From NCBI GenBank assembly GCA_007753675.1, contig CP036432.1:532394-596393 (forward strand): a stretch of 64,000 bases of DNA, read 5' to 3'. The stretch comes from Stieleria magnilauensis. Its GTDB lineage: Bacteria > Planctomycetota > Planctomycetia > Pirellulales > Pirellulaceae. Under the pieces are notes generated by a model. It saw only the letters and a program-made list of their open reading frames with translations, made no database searches and was not told the origin of the DNA. Shown here in pieces: positions 49,191 to 58,272 of this stretch (positions within the stretch are counted from its first letter, which is position 1; every line of letters begins with the position of its first letter). The position numbers were made by a program, and so were the translations under genes.

Positions 49191-49213
49191 GTGGCGTACG
49201 CTTCCAGCTTGCG
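49191..49213 (+). repeat. 23-bp hairpin repeat, copy 3
   Basis: One base differs from copy 2 (GTGGCGTACGC for GTGGCGTAAGC). It lies 17 bases after copy 2, and a short inverted GGCAGGCAT/ATGCCTGCC follows at about 49219-49238, giving three small hairpins in a row before the serine hydrolase gene. Confidence 0.8.
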
Positions 49214-49306
49214 TCCCCCGGCAGGCATCATGCCTGCCCCACGGCAAACCCTCGTGCCGTTAAGATCGAGTGTTCCAATCGATTGAACACACGCCGAGGA
49301 GTCTCG

Positions 49307-50725
49307 ATGATCGATCGCTATCCCACTGTCTTACGCTCAGCCCTTTGCGGTTTACTTTTGGTCTTCGCCGCCGACCGGCTCGTTGCCGCACCGCCTGATT
49401 TGGACGACCCGGCAACGCAGCAGCGAATTCGTTCGCTCGTTCAACCGTATCTCGATTCCGAGCAAGTCGTCGGTCTTTCGTTGGGGCTGATCGCGGGGGA
49501 TTCCTCCGCGACGTTTCATTTTGGCAAAACATCCCATCGCGGTGAAACGCCGACCGATCAAACGGTTTATGAAATCGGCTCGGTCTCGAAAGTCTTTACG
49601 GGAATCCTGCTCGCCGACGCGGTCGTCCAAGACAAGGTCAAGCTGGACCAGGACGCCGCCGACCTGTTGCCCGCTGGTGCCAGGATGCCCGATTCAAACG
49701 GCAAGAAAATCACGCTGTTGGATCTTTCGATCCATCGGTCGGGACTGCCGCGATTGCCGAGCAACATGAAAAACGTCGGCGGTGAAAACCCCTACGCCGA
49801 TTACACCTCCCAGCTCGCCCTCGAATTCTTGAGCGACTATTCGTTGACCCGCGATCCGGGCGACGAGATGGAGTACTCGAACTTTGCGGTTTCGTTTCTC
49901 GGTTATCTCCTCTGTCACCAAGCCGGCAAATCGTACGACCAACTGTTGTCCGAACGGATCGCCAAACCGCTGGGCATGACCAGCACCACGGTGACCGGCG
50001 ATGCCGAAGTCCTCAAGCGTCTGGTGATCGGCCACAGCACTCCCGGAAAGCCGCATTCGACGTGGGAGTTTGCCGACATGCCCGGTGCCGGCGGGATCCG
50101 CAGCACCGTCGCGGACATGCTGCGGTTTGCCAAGTCGAATCTCGATCCGCCGGAAGATGACTTGGGGAAAACGCTTCAGCTTGCTTGGAAACAGCACCGC
50201 GGCGGTGACGCCAAGGACTTTGCGATGGGGCTCGGTTGGCACATCGCCCGAGACGGATCGACGCGGTGGCACAACGGACAAACCGGTGGATACCATGCAA
50301 TGTTGTTCGTCAACCGCCAGGTTCCCGCGGCGGTCGTGTTATTGACCAACACGGCAACCATGGAAGTCGACGTGCTGGCCGAAGACTTGATCCGCATGTT
50401 GGCAGGTGCGGCCGTCGAGCCCCGAACGTTTCAATCGACGATCGACGTGCCGATCGCAAAGATGAAACGATGCGAAGGCCGTTACCTAATCGCCCCCGGA
50501 GCCGTGTTCGACGTCAGCATTGTGAAAGACCGATTGATGGTGCAATTGACCGGCCAGCCCGCGTTTGAAGTCTTTCCCAAATCCGAAACGGAATGGTTTT
50601 ACAAGGTCGTCCGGGCCACGCTGACGTTTAAAGACGAACAGAACGGGCAATTTAAAGCGCTGGAGCTGTTTCAAAACGGCATCCGCGTCTCCGCCACGCG
50701 GATCGCACCGGCCGAGGCCGAGTAA
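49307..50725 (+). CDS. Exported beta-lactamase-fold serine hydrolase
   Basis: 472 residues from the ATG at 49307, with GAGGAG 6 bases upstream; the frame before it is non-coding repeat. A signal peptide (SALCGLLLVFAADRLVAA) directs export. The class C beta-lactamase/DD-peptidase fold is seen as Ser92-x-x-Lys95 (SVSK), Tyr190-Ser-Asn192 (EYSNFAVSFLGYLL) and the third motif as His322-Asn-Gly324 (RWHNGQTGGYHAM) in place of KTG. A C-terminal beta domain of about 120 residues is like those of bacterial esterases and D-aminopeptidases of this group. Substrate unknown: peptide, ester or cell-wall component. True beta-lactamase activity is unlikely to be its main role. Confidence 0.88.
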   Translation: MIDRYPTVLRSALCGLLLVFAADRLVAAPPDLDDPATQQRIRSLVQPYLDSEQVVGLSLGLIAGDSSATFHFGKTSHRGETPTDQTVYEIGSVSKVFTGILLADAVVQDKVKLDQDAADLLPAGARMPDSNGKKITLLDLSIHRSGLPRLPSNMKNVGGENPYADYTSQLALEFLSDYSLTRDPGDEMEYSNFAVSFLGYLLCHQAGKSYDQLLSERIAKPLGMTSTTVTGDAEVLKRLVIGHSTPGKPHSTWEFADMPGAGGIRSTVADMLRFAKSNLDPPEDDLGKTLQLAWKQHRGGDAKDFAMGLGWHIARDGSTRWHNGQTGGYHAMLFVNRQVPAAVVLLTNTATMEVDVLAEDLIRMLAGAAVEPRTFQSTIDVPIAKMKRCEGRYLIAPGAVFDVSIVKDRLMVQLTGQPAFEVFPKSETEWFYKVVRATLTFKDEQNGQFKALELFQNGIRVSATRIAPAEAE

Positions 50726-50772
50726 CCGATCCGCCGATTGACGCCAACCCGCTGTCGCCAAACGAATCGCAG

Positions 50773-53253
50773 TTATTCTGTCAGCGGTTTGACGTGCCAG
50801 ATTTCATCGGCGTACTGCTGAATCGTTCGGTCGCTGGAGAACCATCCGCTGTTGGCGGCATTGAGAATGCTCATCCGGTCCCATTGATCGGGCTTTTGGT
50901 AGGTTTCCGCGACGCGTTCTTGTGCGTCGATGAAGCTGCGCAGGTCGGCGATGGTCAGCCATTGGTCGTGCGGGTTTCTCAGGCCCGAGGTCAATTCGCC
51001 GAAGACACCGGGTTCGGAGCCGTGGAAATGACCACCTTCGAGCAATTCCATCACGCGGGCGATCGCGGGATCGGCGGCGATGATCGCATTGGGGTCATAG
51101 CTCTTTCGCGCCTCTTGGGCTTCGGCGGCATTGAGTCCGAACAGGAAGAAGTTTTCGGCACCGGCCTTTTCGCGAATCTCAATGTTCGCCCCATCGAGTG
51201 TTCCGATCGTCAACGCTCCGTTCATCATGAATTTCATGTTGCCCGTTCCCGACGCTTCTTTGCCGGCGGTGGAGATCTGTTCGCTCAACTCGGTTCCGGG
51301 GCAGATGACTTCCATCGCCGAAACGCGATAGTTGGGGAAGAACACCAATCGCAGCAGATCGCGTGCGCGGGGTTCGCTGTTGACGACGCGGGCGACGTTG
51401 TTGATCAGTTTGACGATCAGCTTGGCCAAGTGATAGCCCGGCGCCGCCTTGCCTCCGATCAAAACGCATCGCGGCACCATGCCGGCGGTTTCGCCGCGAA
51501 GGATGCGGTCGTACAAGTGGATGACGTGCAACACGTTCATCAACTGTCGCTTGTACTCATGGATCCGTTTGACTTGAACGTCGAACAGCATCGAGGGGTC
51601 GAAGTCGACGCCGGTGTTCTCCTGGACGTACTTGGCCAATCGCTTTTTGTTGGCGTTCTTGACTGCACGCCAGCGACTGCGGAAGTCGGCGTCATCGGCG
51701 AGCGGGGCCAATTCCTTGATCTCTTCCAAATTGGACTCCCAACTTGTGCCGATCGCTTCATTCATCAAGTCGCGCAGTCCCGGGTTGCAGTGGGACAGCC
51801 AGCGCCGTTGGGTGACGCCGTTGGTCTTGTTGTTGATTTTGTTCGGCCAGATGCGATCAAAATCGGCGAACAATCCGCTCTTGAGCAAATCGGTGTGCAG
51901 CTGTGCGACGCCGTTGACCGAAAAGCTGCCGACGATCGACAGGTACGCCATTCGAATGTGCGGCGTGTGGCCTTCTTCGACTAGCGAGACACGTTTCAGC
52001 AAATCGGGCTCGTTGGGGAATTTCTTGGCCACCTCGGCGAGGAAACGCTCGTTGATTTCAAAAATGATTTCCAGGACACGCGGCAGCAACTGTCCGAACA
52101 GGCTGACCGACCAGCGCTCGAGCGCTTCGGGCAACAGGGTGTGATTGGTGTAGGCCATGCACTGCGTCGTGATCGCCCAAGCCTGGTCCCATTCCAATTC
52201 ATGTTCATCCATCAGCAGCCGCATCAACTCGGGGACGGCGCAGGCGGGGTGCGTGTCATTGAGTTGGAAGCAGTTCTTTTGACCGAACTCGCTGAAATCC
52301 TCGCCGTGCCGCTCGACCCAGTTGGCCAAGACGTCTTGCAGGCTGGCCGAGACCAGGAAGTACTGTTGTTTCAGACGCAGCTCTTTTCCGTTCTCGCTGG
52401 CGTCGTTGGGATACAGCACCATCGAGATTTGTTCGGCATTGTTTTTTTGCGCGACCGATTCGGGATAACTGCCGGCGTTGAACTCATTCAGATCAAACGC
52501 GTCGGTCGCCGTCGCCTTCCAGAGGCGGAGTGTATTGACGGTGCCGTTTCGGAAACCGGGGATGGGCATGTCGTAGGGGATCGCCAAGATGTCATGCGAT
52601 TCCACCCAGCGGCTGTGTGGTTTTCCCTGTTCGTCGACGTAGCGTTCGGTTCGGCCGTACAATCGGATCCGTTTGGTGTCCTCGGGTCGCTCGATCTCCC
52701 AGGGGTTTCCGTCGCGCAGCCAGTGGTCGGGGGCTTCGACTTGGCGGCCGTTTTCGATCAGCTGATGGAACATCCCGTATTCATAGCGAATCCCGTATCC
52801 GGAGACCGGCAGCTGCAGATTGGCGCAGCTATCGAGAAAACAGGCCGCGAGCCGTCCGAGACCGCCGTTGCCCAACCCGGCATCGTGTTCCTTGTCGATG
52901 ACCTCTTCCAATTCGACGCCGAAACGATGCAACGCTTTACGCATCGCCTCGTCCAGGTCCATGTTTTGGATCGCGTTGTTGAGCGACCGTCCGAGCAGAA
53001 ACTCGAGTGACAAATAGTTGACGTGGCGCGTGTCACTGGCCGCGAGCAATTCGCGGGTGCGGCGCCAGTCGCGGCTGATGCGATCTCGGATCGTGATGGC
53101 CGCCGCGCGATAGCAATAACCGGGATCTGAGTCGATGTCGTCACGTCCCAGAGTGAACAGCAGGTGTCGGCGCAACTCGTGTGAGAGCGAGCCGAGGAGC
53201 ACATCGTCGGTTTCGGGGGACGGTGAGACAGCAGAATCAAGGGTTTTTTGCAT
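50773..53253 (-). CDS. glgP: Glycogen/starch/alpha-glucan phosphorylase
   Basis: 826 residues from the ATG at 53253 (MQKTLDSAVSPSPETDD); the frame upstream has no family similarity. Releases glucose-1-phosphate from alpha-1,4-glucan. The PLP lysine lies in EASGTGNMKFMMNGAL (about residue 670), followed by TLDGANIEI. N-terminal blocks VNYLSLEFLLGRSLNN and NGGLGRLAACFLDS are canonical, as is GYGIRYEYGMFHQ. Length matches E. coli GlgP/MalP. No other glycogen genes are close. It diverges from the solute-binding protein gene across 587 bases. Confidence 0.96.
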   Translation of the reverse strand: MQKTLDSAVSPSPETDDVLLGSLSHELRRHLLFTLGRDDIDSDPGYCYRAAAITIRDRISRDWRRTRELLAASDTRHVNYLSLEFLLGRSLNNAIQNMDLDEAMRKALHRFGVELEEVIDKEHDAGLGNGGLGRLAACFLDSCANLQLPVSGYGIRYEYGMFHQLIENGRQVEAPDHWLRDGNPWEIERPEDTKRIRLYGRTERYVDEQGKPHSRWVESHDILAIPYDMPIPGFRNGTVNTLRLWKATATDAFDLNEFNAGSYPESVAQKNNAEQISMVLYPNDASENGKELRLKQQYFLVSASLQDVLANWVERHGEDFSEFGQKNCFQLNDTHPACAVPELMRLLMDEHELEWDQAWAITTQCMAYTNHTLLPEALERWSVSLFGQLLPRVLEIIFEINERFLAEVAKKFPNEPDLLKRVSLVEEGHTPHIRMAYLSIVGSFSVNGVAQLHTDLLKSGLFADFDRIWPNKINNKTNGVTQRRWLSHCNPGLRDLMNEAIGTSWESNLEEIKELAPLADDADFRSRWRAVKNANKKRLAKYVQENTGVDFDPSMLFDVQVKRIHEYKRQLMNVLHVIHLYDRILRGETAGMVPRCVLIGGKAAPGYHLAKLIVKLINNVARVVNSEPRARDLLRLVFFPNYRVSAMEVICPGTELSEQISTAGKEASGTGNMKFMMNGALTIGTLDGANIEIREKAGAENFFLFGLNAAEAQEARKSYDPNAIIAADPAIARVMELLEGGHFHGSEPGVFGELTSGLRNPHDQWLTIADLRSFIDAQERVAETYQKPDQWDRMSILNAANSGWFSSDRTIQQYADEIWHVKPLTE

Positions 53254-53840
53254 CGGTAGAATCGAGGGGCTATTGGGAACCGAGTCAAGTTTCAGAGGGA
53301 CAAGGGCACGCTCGAGCACCTTGTCATAAGGTGCAAACGGTCGAGAAACAAGCGGGAGGTCTGTCAGGTCGCACAGCGGCGAAATGACCGCCCTCACATG
53401 GAGAAAGGGGGGCGTGCGGTCAGTCGCCTCGTCCGAGGACGAGACGCAATCATCTTTCCTAATCGGCAAGGTCGCCGCGGGTCGCGAGGCAAAGCGACGG
53501 GATTCTGCCTTCGCCACACGCCACAAGCCGCATCATCGGTCCTACGCCCGCAATCGCTACACGCGACACGTTCGGTCGCCCTGTCGGCCGAAGCGGCAAT
53601 CGGGGGGGCTGCGAGACCGCTTGGTCAATCACGCTGCCCGGCCGGGACCGTGGCTTCCAAAGCGACACGGCCCCGAAGCGGGGCGCGGGGGGCGTGTGTG
53701 TTGCCACGATCCCGGCGGTGTCGTAGCAGTGGAGGCCCGTCCGTTGTCCCGCATTCTGGTTGAATTGCCCGGACCGAATGGGCCGCTACCTCAGGGGCAA
53801 GACAAGTTTTTCAGCCACCTCTATCCAAGGCGATCAATCC
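53254..53840. other. Divergent intergenic region glgP / signalling island
   Basis: No coding sequence is supported in these 587 bases. Short frames exist in both directions but lack start sites and family likeness. It should hold the promoters of glgP and of the solute-binding protein/kinase transcript. No regulator site was recognised. Confidence 0.35.
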
Positions 53841-55121
53841 ATGAAGCAAAATCGACGAACCGTACTCGCCACTGCCGCCAGCGCCGCGGTCGCGTTGGCC
53901 GCTGCGCCAGAGCGTGTGTTTGGCACCGCGCCATACGGATTCGTCAAACAGCAACGCACGCTCAGGGTCTTGGGCACGCACGTGACGCTTCAGCAGCCCA
54001 TCCGCGAGCAAGCGGAAAAGGATTTGGGGATCAAACTGCACTTCCAGCCGGGGGGCAGCGCCTCGGTCCTGCATCAGGCATCGACGCGTCCGGAGTCGTT
54101 CGATCTGTACGAACAGTGGTCCAACAGTATCCGCGTGCTCTGGCAAGCCGGCTCGATCCAGCCCCTGGATCTCTCGCGGCTGGAGTATTGGGACGAGATC
54201 AACAGTCTGACGAAGACGGGAAAGCTGACACCTTACGGACGAATCGGCGCCGGCGACGCCCCCAACAAACTGCTGTACGTTCAACGCGATGGATCGTTGG
54301 CGGCCCAAGAAACCAAACAGATCAGCTTTCTGCCCTACGTCCACAATGTCGACTCCTTCGCCTATGACGCGTCGGTGGTCCCACGTGGCGTGGCGTACAA
54401 GACGGAAAGTTGGAGTTGGTTGTTGGATCCTCGTTGGGCCGGCCGTGTCGCGTTGTGCAACGAGCCGACGATCGGGCTGTTTGACATCGCCTTGGCGGCC
54501 CAATCCAAGGGGCTGATCGAATTCGACGACATCGGCAACCTTTCCAAAGCGGAGATCACCGCGCTGTTTCGAATCCTGGTCGACCTGCGCCGCCAGGGAC
54601 ACTTTCGTGGCGTTTGGAATAGCGTGCCCCGCTCGGTCGAACTGATGCGTGGCGGCGAAGCGGTGATCGAAAGCATGTTCTCGCCCGGCGTCTCTGCCCT
54701 CCGCGCCGAGCACATCGATTGCGTTTACGCGGCACCCAAGGAAGGCTATCGAGCATGGCACGGCGTGATGTGCCTGTCCGCAGCCGCTTCGTCCACCGCA
54801 AAAGACGCGGCGTACGAGTACATGAATTGGTGGCTGTCCGGTTGGCCGGGTGCGTTCATCGCGCGGCAGGGCTACTACATCTCCAATCCCCAGCGGTCCC
54901 GTCGCGAAATGACCGCGCCGGAGTGGGACTATTGGTACGCCGGCAAACCCGCCACCTCTGATCTGAAGGGCACCGACGGACGCGTCGTCGTTCGCCGTGG
55001 CGAAGCCCGCACCGGGGGATCCTACGAACGACGTTTCAGCAATGTCGCCGTCTGGAACACCGTGATGAAAAACTATGAATCCACGTTGAGCGCTTGGAAC
55101 GAGTTTCTGACCGCGAACTAA
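53841..55121 (+). CDS. Periplasmic solute-binding protein, orphan, next to a histidine kinase
   Basis: 426 residues from the ATG at 53841. The N-terminus (KQNRRTVLATAASAAVALAA) is a Tat-like signal. The mature protein has the two-lobed fold of PotD/spermidine-putrescine-type binding proteins: RTLRVLGTHVTLQQPIREQ, SRLEYWDEINSLTKTGKL, WLLDPRWAGRVALCNEPTIG and YEYMNWWLSGWPGAFIARQ. No ABC permease or ATPase gene is near. The gene is followed after 35 bases by a membrane histidine kinase on the same strand, so it more likely presents a ligand to that sensor than feeds a transporter. Ligand unknown; polyamines or small organic solutes are guesses from the fold. Confidence 0.85.
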   Translation: MKQNRRTVLATAASAAVALAAAPERVFGTAPYGFVKQQRTLRVLGTHVTLQQPIREQAEKDLGIKLHFQPGGSASVLHQASTRPESFDLYEQWSNSIRVLWQAGSIQPLDLSRLEYWDEINSLTKTGKLTPYGRIGAGDAPNKLLYVQRDGSLAAQETKQISFLPYVHNVDSFAYDASVVPRGVAYKTESWSWLLDPRWAGRVALCNEPTIGLFDIALAAQSKGLIEFDDIGNLSKAEITALFRILVDLRRQGHFRGVWNSVPRSVELMRGGEAVIESMFSPGVSALRAEHIDCVYAAPKEGYRAWHGVMCLSAAASSTAKDAAYEYMNWWLSGWPGAFIARQGYYISNPQRSRREMTAPEWDYWYAGKPATSDLKGTDGRVVVRRGEARTGGSYERRFSNVAVWNTVMKNYESTLSAWNEFLTAN

Positions 55122-55156
55122 AGCCCACCTACGTCACTTTCGACACCCTTTCGAGA

Positions 55157-57025
55157 ATGTTTCAGCTGTCGCTAAAACGAAAGATCTATCTCGGCTTCGG
55201 CATCATCTTGATGCTGGTGTTCGGCAATGCGCTGGCGGTCTATATCGGATCCAAACGGATCACGAACGAAACCAACCGGATGAGCGAGGTCGAAGCGGTC
55301 AACGCCGTCGTGCTCGGCTTGGATCGCGATGTTCAAGAGCTGCGGTTGCGGGCCGACCGCTTTGTCTTTTCCGGCCGTCAATCACAGTCCGACGCCGCCA
55401 AGGAGATCTTTGAGCGGCTCCGCGCTAACATCGAAACGGCAACGAAGCAGCAGACGGATCCCGAATTGGTGACGCTGTTCGAACAGATCAACTCACGCGT
55501 GACGGAGTACGCAGAACATTTTGATTCCGTCATCGTCGAACGAAAAATCCGGCAAGACCTGGTCGAACAGCAGTTGCCGGCATTGGCCAAACGGATCGAA
55601 GATTGCACGTCGCGATTGTCCGATCAGTTGCCCGGACTCGGGGTCGATGATCAAAACCGTTTGGCATTGGTGCGGTCCCAATCCGCCTTTTCCCGAGCGG
55701 AAAAGTTTCTGTTGAAGTATTTCGAAAATCCCGACGGTGAATTGGTCGCCGCGTCGATCGAAGCGATCAACAACGCCGTCTCTCAACTCGATCAAATTCA
55801 AGTTGACGGGGGACAAGTCGAAGAGATCATTCAGGCGATTCGGGACTATGAAGGCGTCGGACTGCGGGCCGTGCAAGCGACACGCAGTTATCTGTTTCTT
55901 CGCAACGTGGTCATCGCCGGTGAGGAGTCGGAGGTGTCGTACTATTCGGCGCAACTGCGTTCTCAAGCCGAAGCTCGCCGTGAGTTCATCGCCTCGCAGT
56001 TGGCGGCCACCACGTATCGTGTCCGGCTACTCTCCTTGGGCATCGTCGTGACCGCCGTCGGATTGTCGTTGTTGATCGCTACCCGATTGGCGCTGCTGAT
56101 CGTCACTCCCATTTCCGATCTGACCAAGACGTTCGAGCGACTGTCCAGTGGTGAGGTGTTGGCAGATGTGCCGGGGACCGAAAGGACCGACGAGATCGGA
56201 AAAATGGCCACGGCGGCCCGCATCTTTAGTGACCAAAACCTGCGGACCCGAGAACTGTTGCAGCAGTCCCAGGCACTCGGACGTGAACTCCGTGAAAAAG
56301 CCTCGCAGCTGCAGGCGACCAACGAAGAACTCGACAGCTTTGCCTACGTGGCCTCGCACGACTTGCGTTCACCGCTGCGCGGGATCAAACACCTGGCCCA
56401 GTGGATCGAAGAGGATGTTCGCGACGACCTGTCCAGTGACGGCGAAGTCTATCTGGACAATCTGAAAGTCAGGGTCGGCAAACTGGAAGTCCTGCTGGAG
56501 GACCTGTTAGATTTTTCACGCGTCGGCAGAATCAATCCGCCTTCAGAAATCGTCGAAGTTCGATCGGTGCTTGAAAACATTGTCGACATGGTCAGCAATC
56601 CGCAATCGATTGAAGTCAAGTGGCCGGATGATCTGCCGGTGTTCGAAACCGTTCGACCGCCGCTCGAACAGGTGTTCATGAATCTGGTCGGCAACGCGAT
56701 CAAGCACAACGACAAGGGCGCCCAGGGCTGCGTCGAGGTGACGTGGGCAGACGGCGACCATCAGTTTCGATTCTCCGTCCGCGACAACGGCCCCGGAATC
56801 GAAGCGACCAACTTCGATCGTATCTTTCAGATGTATCAGCGAGTCGGCAATCCCACGGTGGAAGGCAGCGGAATGGGGCTGGCGATCGTCAAGAAGCAAG
56901 TCGAATACTTCGGCGGCACGATTGAAGTGGAATCAGAACTCGGCCGCGGAACCACCTTTCATTTTTCCTGGCCTCGCGAGCTAGCGGCAACGTCCCCTGA
57001 AGCCTTCTGTGGAGCATCGATATGA
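55157..57025 (+). CDS. Membrane sensor histidine kinase (HAMP, phytochrome-type HisKA)
   Basis: 622 residues from the ATG at 55157 (MFQLSLKRKIYLGFG). TM1 is about 10-32, then a periplasmic all-helical sensor of about 255 residues resembling the helical bimodular class found in TorS-like sensors. TM2 (about 289-315) is followed by HAMP and a coiled coil. The phosphoacceptor is His401 in VASHDLRSPLRGIKHL. The ATPase has NLVGNAIKHNDKG, DNGPGIE and GSGMGLAIVKK. The stop overlaps the receiver gene start (ATGA), so that receiver is the likely partner. Together with the preceding binding protein it forms a TorT/TorS-style sensing pair, by analogy. Confidence 0.93.
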   Translation: MFQLSLKRKIYLGFGIILMLVFGNALAVYIGSKRITNETNRMSEVEAVNAVVLGLDRDVQELRLRADRFVFSGRQSQSDAAKEIFERLRANIETATKQQTDPELVTLFEQINSRVTEYAEHFDSVIVERKIRQDLVEQQLPALAKRIEDCTSRLSDQLPGLGVDDQNRLALVRSQSAFSRAEKFLLKYFENPDGELVAASIEAINNAVSQLDQIQVDGGQVEEIIQAIRDYEGVGLRAVQATRSYLFLRNVVIAGEESEVSYYSAQLRSQAEARREFIASQLAATTYRVRLLSLGIVVTAVGLSLLIATRLALLIVTPISDLTKTFERLSSGEVLADVPGTERTDEIGKMATAARIFSDQNLRTRELLQQSQALGRELREKASQLQATNEELDSFAYVASHDLRSPLRGIKHLAQWIEEDVRDDLSSDGEVYLDNLKVRVGKLEVLLEDLLDFSRVGRINPPSEIVEVRSVLENIVDMVSNPQSIEVKWPDDLPVFETVRPPLEQVFMNLVGNAIKHNDKGAQGCVEVTWADGDHQFRFSVRDNGPGIEATNFDRIFQMYQRVGNPTVEGSGMGLAIVKKQVEYFGGTIEVESELGRGTTFHFSWPRELAATSPEAFCGASI

Positions 57026-57459
57026 GCAATGGCACGCCGACAATTTTGGTCGTCGAAGACGACTTCGTCGATCTGGAAATCATCCGACGGGGAGTGGCAA
57101 AACGTGGTTTGCAGGCCGACATCCTTAACGCGACCGATGGCGCCGCGGCGCTCCAGTTGTTGCGTTCGGACCGCTTGACGCCGGAGCAACGCGGTCAGCT
57201 GGTCGTGTTGCTGGACATCAACATGCCGGGAATGAACGGGCATCAGTTTCTGGACGAAATCCGAGCCGACGAAACGCTTCGCCATACTGTCATTTTCATC
57301 CTCACCACCTCGGATCACCCGCGCGACGTGACGCGGGCCTACGAACGGAATGTTGCCGGATACTTTGTGAAGTCGAACCTGGGGGGGCTGTTGGAAACGC
57401 TCTCCTCGTATCTCAATCACGTCAAATTTCCTCCCGTGGCAATGTTACAAACCAGCTGA
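57022..57459 (+). CDS. Single-domain response regulator (Rcp1-type)
   Basis: 145 residues, one CheY-like receiver and nothing more. It overlaps the kinase gene by four bases (ATGA). Acidic pocket VVEDDFVDLE, phosphorylation site Asp65 in VVLLDINMPGMNGHQ, then ILTTSDHPRDVTRAYE and the conserved Lys in GYFVKSNLGG. The longer loop before Asp65 and the overall length are those of Rcp1-type receivers, which pair with phytochrome-type kinases that have an SHDLRSPL box, as seen upstream. With no output domain it must act by protein contact or pass phosphate on. Confidence 0.93.
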   Translation: MSNGTPTILVVEDDFVDLEIIRRGVAKRGLQADILNATDGAAALQLLRSDRLTPEQRGQLVVLLDINMPGMNGHQFLDEIRADETLRHTVIFILTTSDHPRDVTRAYERNVAGYFVKSNLGGLLETLSSYLNHVKFPPVAMLQTS

Positions 57460-57661
57460 TTGTCGGTGTTCCTTCAACTCAGCTGAACAAACCTGCATCC
57501 CGCGCCCCGGCGATCTACGTATTAATTGAAGCAATCGCAAGCCTCGGTCACCCCTGCCGGCATCCCTCCCAAAACGTGCCATCGGTGATTCGCACACCCG
57601 GCCTGTCCTGATTGCCCTCCACTGGCTCCCGCCCCTCCAATCCCCCACCTGGAGAACCACA

Positions 57662-58174
57662 ATGTCAAGCCTGATCAGCAAGCCATCCCGACCACGCAAA
57701 CGCCCCTTACAACAGGCAGTGCAAGCCCGCTTGGCCAAGCGGAAAGCGAACGGGAATGACGGAGGGTGGAGCGATCCGTCCAAGGCGACTCGGACACCAC
57801 GGATCCTGTGCATCGACGATGACCCCGAGATTTGTCGCACGTTGGAAATGCGTCTGAGTGACTACCAGGCGGAAGTCCTGGTCGCCTATTTCGGAACGCA
57901 AGGGTTTTGGGAAGCGATCACCGATCATCCCGATCTGATTCTGATGGATGTCTCGATGCCCAGTGGAGACGGACGCTTTGTGTTGGAATCATTGCGAAAC
58001 AACCAGGCGACCGAGGGGATTCCCGTGATTGTTTTGACGGGCATGCGTGACCCCGATTTGCAAGCTGAGATGCTGGCGTTGGGGGCAGACAGCTTTCTCA
58101 ATAAACCGATTCATTTCGATGTGTTGCTCAGTGAAATGCAATCCTTCGTCGAACTATCAAAACGCACCGAGTAG
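57662..58174 (+). CDS. Receiver protein with basic N-terminal extension
   Basis: 170 residues. The first 45 are Lys/Arg-rich and probably disordered (SKPSRPRKRPLQQAVQARLA); this tail might bind nucleic acid or a partner. One receiver domain follows with CIDDDPEICRTLE, Asp96 in LILMDVSMPSGDGRF, VIVLTGMRDPD and Lys in SFLNKPI. The VTGMRD/LTGMRD stretch is shared with the second receiver of the double-receiver protein at 60299, so the two are probably paralogues. It sits 202 bases after the Rcp1-type gene and 98 bases before the receiver-kinase gene. Confidence 0.9.
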   Translation: MSSLISKPSRPRKRPLQQAVQARLAKRKANGNDGGWSDPSKATRTPRILCIDDDPEICRTLEMRLSDYQAEVLVAYFGTQGFWEAITDHPDLILMDVSMPSGDGRFVLESLRNNQATEGIPVIVLTGMRDPDLQAEMLALGADSFLNKPIHFDVLLSEMQSFVELSKRTE

Positions 58175-58272
58175 CCCGCCGCGTCTTGGTGAACTGCCAC
58201 GCCGTCGCGAACCGCTCGGACGCGACGGAAACGGGGTGGGGCCGGAAACGCACAACCGCGAACGAGAGAGTC

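Noticed and set aside
49307..50725. Antibiotic-resistance beta-lactamase
   Set aside because: Length, C-terminal domain and the HNG third motif fit the broad esterase/D-peptidase group; nothing suggests a dedicated resistance enzyme or mobile context.
53384..54367. 327-codon plus-strand frame upstream of and overlapping the solute-binding protein
   Set aside because: Overlaps the binding protein in another frame, is Arg-rich and has no family likeness; it is a shadow.
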